A stretch of DNA of 64,000 nt. Source: Winogradskya consettensis. Lineage in GTDB: Bacteria; Actinomycetota; Actinomycetes; Mycobacteriales; Micromonosporaceae. The position numbers and the translations under genes are program-made. Positions 61,355-64,000 of the stretch are shown one piece after another (within the stretch, counting starts at the first letter, position 1; every line of letters starts with the position of its first letter). A model generated the notes under the pieces. The model did not search any database and was not told where the DNA came from. It saw only the letters and a list, made by a program, of their open reading frames with translations. Location: NCBI RefSeq assembly GCF_018332715.1, contig NZ_BOQP01000049.1:62001-126000 (forward strand). The letters are read 5' to 3'.

Positions 61355-62272
61355 ATGCGAACCCTCTTCGCCGGCGCGGGCGCGACAGGCGGCTACTTCG
61401 GTGGCCGCCTGGCCGAGCGCGGCAAGGACATCACCTTCCTGGTCCGCCCGGCCCGCGCCGCGGCCCTCGCCCGCCGCGGCCTGCGCATCCATTCCCCCAC
61501 CGGCGAGACCACCATCCACCCCCGCACGGTCACCGCCCCCACCCTCGACGGCCCGTACGACCTGATCGTCCTCGCCGTGAAAAGCTTCGCCCTCCACCAG
61601 GCCCTCGCCGACCTCAAACCGGCAATCGGCCCCACAACGGTCGTAGTCCCGCTGCTCAACGGCATGCGCCACATCGACACCCTGCTCGAAGCACTCGGCC
61701 CCACACACGTGTACGGCGGCGTGTGCATGATCGCCGGCACCCTGAACGACGAGGGCGACGTCGTCCAGATGTCCGGCATGCACAAACTGACCTACGGCCC
61801 CCTCGCCGGCACCGACAACCGGCTCGCCGCGGTCACCGACGCCCTCTCGGGCGCAGACTTCGAATCCCGCTCCTCGGACGACATCGTCCAGGAGATGTGG
61901 GAAAAATGGGTCTTCCTCGCCAGCACAGGCATCGTCAACGTCCTGATGCGCGGCACCATCGGCGAGGTCGAGGCGGCTCCCGGCGGCGCCGCCCTAGCCA
62001 ATGCCGTCGTGGACGAGGCCCTGGCCGTCGCCGAGGCAGCGGGCCACCGCTCCCGGTCGCCCCAGGAGGCCTTCCTACGCACATCGATCACGGCCAAGGG
62101 CTCCCCGACCACCACGTCGATGTACCGCGACCTGGTGTCCGGCGCTCCCGTCGAGGCAGACACCATCGTGGCCGACCTGGTCACCCGCGCGGACAACCTC
62201 GGCGTCCCGGTGCCCCTGCTCCACGCCGCGCGGGTCAACCTGGCGGTCTATCAGGCACGCCTGGGCTCCTGA
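61355..62272 (+). CDS. 2-dehydropantoate 2-reductase family protein (PanE/ApbA)
   Basis: A 305-residue NADPH-dependent reductase starting at ATG 61355, one base after the upstream stop. The N-terminal Rossmann motif is FAGAGATGGYFGG, followed by VPLLNGMRHIDTL. The catalytic Lys lies in EMWEKWVFLAS, and the C-terminal helical domain has SITAKGSPTTTSMYRDL with the conserved Ser, Met and Asp. It reduces ketopantoate to pantoate or acts on a related 2-keto acid; many actinobacteria carry paralogues, so a role in CoA synthesis is not certain. Confidence 0.88.
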   Translation: MRTLFAGAGATGGYFGGRLAERGKDITFLVRPARAAALARRGLRIHSPTGETTIHPRTVTAPTLDGPYDLIVLAVKSFALHQALADLKPAIGPTTVVVPLLNGMRHIDTLLEALGPTHVYGGVCMIAGTLNDEGDVVQMSGMHKLTYGPLAGTDNRLAAVTDALSGADFESRSSDDIVQEMWEKWVFLASTGIVNVLMRGTIGEVEAAPGGAALANAVVDEALAVAEAAGHRSRSPQEAFLRTSITAKGSPTTTSMYRDLVSGAPVEADTIVADLVTRADNLGVPVPLLHAARVNLAVYQARLGS

Positions 62273-62303
62273 CGGGCGAGCCGGCAGATGGTCGTGCTGT
62301 TCG

Positions 62304-63071
62304 TCAGGCGATCATGCGGTCGGCGGTGAGCTTGCGGGACGTGCCTGCGAGCAGGGTGCGCAGCCGGGCCGCGGGTAGCGGGGCGCCCGGGTCGGGGGCG
62401 GGCAGCTGCGGGATGTTGCCGGAGCGCAGAGCTTCCGCGAGCTGTGCCCAAGCTGCCCTGATCGCGTCGGGATCGGTGCAGTAGGGCACGGTGTAGGGGT
62501 CGGTCTCGGGTTCGAAGCGCCAGCTTTCGGCCAGGGGACCGGCGTCGACGGTGTCGAACCCGAGCCGGCTGATCAGCTCGGCGGCGCTGGCCTTGGCCTC
62601 CGGGTCGTCGCCTGCGATGGGGAGCGCGGTGCGGTCGGCCGCGCCGGCCGGGCGCGCCAAGGCCGTGATGTGGTGGTCGCTGATGTTGTTGAAGGCCTTG
62701 ACGAGCTTGGCGCCGGCCAGATGCCGTTGGACGAGTTCGCTGGTGGTGATCTCACCCGCGTCGAGGGCGGGGAGGTGGCCGTCGCGCGTCGCGTAGTAGT
62801 TGCTCGTGTCGAGCACCACCTTGCCGGCCAGTGCGGCGGCGGGGAGGTGCTTGTACGCGGCGAGCGGGATGCTCACCACCACCCAGTCGCCGGCTTGGGC
62901 GGCTGCCTCGGGGGTCGCGGCACGGGCCCGTGCGCCGAGTTGCGCCACTGTCGCGGTGAGGGTTTCCGGGCCGCGGGAGTTGGCCAGGACGACATCGATG
63001 TCCGCTGCGGTTGCCTGCCGGGCGAGTCTGGTGCCGATGGCGCCGGCGCCGATGATGCCGAGTGTTGCCAT
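62304..63071 (-). CDS. NADPH-dependent F420 reductase-like (NADP oxidoreductase) protein
   Basis: A 255-residue oxidoreductase starting at ATG 63071 with GAGGAG upstream. The Rossmann fold opens TLGIIGAGAIGTRLARQA, then VVLANSRGPETL, which supplies the NADP-specific Ser/Arg. Next come VVVSIPLAAYKHLP and VLDTSNYYATRDG, then VKAFNNI and PIAGDDPEA. This is the F420-dependent NADP oxidoreductase family; non-F420 members that reduce other substrates are common. It is divergent from a TetR gene with a three-site operator region and is the likely target of that regulator. Confidence 0.87.
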   Translation of the reverse strand: MATLGIIGAGAIGTRLARQATAADIDVVLANSRGPETLTATVAQLGARARAATPEAAAQAGDWVVVSIPLAAYKHLPAAALAGKVVLDTSNYYATRDGHLPALDAGEITTSELVQRHLAGAKLVKAFNNISDHHITALARPAGAADRTALPIAGDDPEAKASAAELISRLGFDTVDAGPLAESWRFEPETDPYTVPYCTDPDAIRAAWAQLAEALRSGNIPQLPAPDPGAPLPAARLRTLLAGTSRKLTADRMIA

Positions 63072-63156
63072 GAAGGGTCTCCTCATCTCGCGGACGGGTC
63101 GTCCGCCGGTGGCGCGGAAGCCGGGTCAGGATGGCGTGAGGGGCCACCGACCCGAC

Positions 63157-63243
63157 CAAGCGGAGCACGTGCTCCGCTTGAAGCTAGCATTAAACGGAGC
63201 GTCTGCTCCTGTTGTGCGAGTCACAAACGGAGCAAGCGCTCCG
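63157..63243. promoter_or_regulatory. Three tandem TetR operators CGGAGC-N4-GCTCCG
   Basis: The divergent region holds three copies of a 16-bp dyad: CGGAGC-ACGT-GCTCCG at 63161-63176, CGGAGC-GTCT-GCTCCT at 63195-63210 and CGGAGC-AAGC-GCTCCG at 63228-63243. Start-to-start spacing is 34 and 33 bp, about three helical turns. The first copy extends to a perfect 24-bp palindrome (63157-63180). Such sites fit cooperative binding by the adjacent TetR protein. Confidence 0.85.
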
Positions 63244-63273
63244 GAAGGTCGTGCATGTCGTACGCTGGGCACC

Positions 63274-63882
63274 GTGACGCTCGCCGACCACCCCAGTCCC
63301 GCGCCCAGGCCCGGCCGTCGCGCCGACGCCGAGCGCAACCGGGCGGTGATCATCGAGGCTGCCGGTGAGGTCTTCGCCGAGTGCGGCGGCGGCGTGGACG
63401 TCCGGGAGATCGCCCGGCGCAGCGGTGTCGGCATGGGCACGCTCTACCGCCATTTCCCGACCAAGGACGAGTTGCTCGCCACCGTCCTGGAGCGGCAGTT
63501 CAACGCTTGGCTCACCGACGCCCACCAGCAGGCCATGGCCACCGAGGATCCCTGGCGGGCACTTGCCGGCTTCTTCGAGCAGACGCTCAGCACCCAGGCA
63601 CGCAACCGCGCCGTCGTCGAGAGCTTCACCGCCACCGGTGGCCCCAGCGACTCCTGCATCCAGCGCTGCTACTCCATCATCGATGAGCTGCGCACCCGCT
63701 GCGTGGACGCCGGCATTCTGCGCCCCGGCGTCACCACCGAGGACCTGTTCCTGCTCAGCGGCTCCCTGAGTCAGGCCGTCCTGACCACCGCCGACAGCCG
63801 CCCGGGTCAGTGGCGCCGCCTGCTGCGCATCTCCCTCGACGGCCTCAGCAGCCGCAACACCGAATCCCTACCCGAGCACTGA
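63274..63882 (+). CDS. TetR-family regulator
   Basis: A 202-residue repressor starting at GTG 63274. After a Pro/Arg-rich N-terminus the helix-turn-helix reads RNRAVIIEAAGEVFAECGGGVDV, then REIARRSGVGMGTLYRHFPTKDELL. The C-terminal ligand domain is of the common AcrR-like type. It is divergent from the NADP-oxidoreductase gene; the three CGGAGC-N4-GCTCCG sites between them lie over both promoters, so autoregulation is likely. Its ligand is unknown. The leader has no strong ribosome site. Confidence 0.9.
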   Translation: MTLADHPSPAPRPGRRADAERNRAVIIEAAGEVFAECGGGVDVREIARRSGVGMGTLYRHFPTKDELLATVLERQFNAWLTDAHQQAMATEDPWRALAGFFEQTLSTQARNRAVVESFTATGGPSDSCIQRCYSIIDELRTRCVDAGILRPGVTTEDLFLLSGSLSQAVLTTADSRPGQWRRLLRISLDGLSSRNTESLPEH

Positions 63883-63910
63883 CACCCGGTCAACGACTGA
63901 CCGCGTCTAG

Positions 63911-63933
63911 CCGCCTCACACCCTGCAAGGCGG
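63911..63933. terminator. Weak hairpin between TetR gene and the next gene
   Basis: CCGCCT (63911-63916) and AGGCGG (63928-63933) form a 6-bp stem with an 11-base loop, between two convergent genes. Confidence 0.4.
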
Positions 63934-63936
63934 GGC

Positions 63937-64000
63937 TCAGAGCCAGGTCTTGGCGACGGCCTCGGCGACGGTGGTGGCCTGGATGGCGCCGGCCTGGAGG
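63937..64000 (-). CDS. C-terminal end of a gene continuing beyond the window
   Basis: Read on the minus strand, the last 64 bases code LQAGAIQATTVAEAVAKTWL and stop at TGA (63937-63939). Coding-type composition supports a real gene that continues off the window. Too little is visible for a function. Confidence 0.6.
   Translation of the reverse strand, partial: LQAGAIQATTVAEAVAKTWL

Overview
The window is a 64 kb piece of a high-GC actinobacterial chromosome. Lsr2, a FliA/WhiG-type sigma factor, a HelD-type RNA polymerase motor, several F420-type oxidoreductases, GTG/TTG starts, RsbW/SpoIIE-type regulators and many secreted hydrolases point to Micromonosporaceae, most likely an Actinoplanes-like genus. 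The genus is an inference from gene content. I see no rRNA, tRNA, CRISPR array, insertion sequence or prophage. The only signs of mobile or decaying DNA are one broken XRE/ImmA locus, one AbiEii-type toxin-antitoxin pair and three GC-rich minisatellites.

Layout. 1-7.1 kb: HelD (partial), sigma factor, degenerate PIG-L protein, DUF456 membrane protein, secreted D-Ala-D-Ala carboxypeptidase with a coupled small protein, and Lsr2. 7.5-18.4 kb: regulation and F420-type redox genes. These are two LLM oxidoreductases, MarR, a SpoIIE-type phosphatase with an RsbW-type kinase, an ECF sigma/zinc-finger/membrane/GH128 fusion followed after 9 bp by fgd, a DPM1-like glycosyltransferase, a HAD phosphatase, and a divergent FAD-monooxygenase/TetR pair. 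18.4-25 kb: a nutrient block of GH97 glycosidase, secreted Xaa-Pro dipeptidyl peptidase and a divergent Na+/solute symporter with a small membrane partner. 25-37.6 kb: secreted M14 carboxypeptidase, TAP-like aminopeptidase, an asymmetric ABC exporter pair and two tail-to-tail gamma-glutamyltransferases.

37.6-39 kb holds two decayed genes: a fused XRE-HTH/ImmA metallopeptidase that has lost its HExxH, and its coupled downstream partner. 39-54 kb: orphan histidine kinase, trmB, beta-propeller protein, a 1.1 kb minisatellite-rich gap, AbiEii toxin-antitoxin pair, esterase, soluble GAF-GAF-MCP receptor with a cysteine cluster, papain-like protease with TIG repeats, PAC2, EcsC and a lipoprotein.

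53.5-59.4 kb carries what I consider the most interesting system. It is a compact minus-strand cluster of a KAS III/OleA-like ketosynthase, GT2, AMP-ligase (OleC-like), GT2 and P450, all coupled by 4-bp stop/start overlaps, followed by an NAD(P)-dependent epimerase/dehydratase (OleD-like). It has the logic of head-to-head acyl condensation and beta-lactone/olefin chemistry, without a visible OleB hydrolase and with added glycosylation and oxidation. 59.5-64 kb: CPA1 Na+/H+ antiporter coupled to a UBP-type zinc-finger protein, a PanE-like reductase, and an F420-type NADP oxidoreductase divergent from a TetR regulator. The intergenic region of that last pair carries three evenly spaced copies of CGGAGC-N4-GCTCCG.
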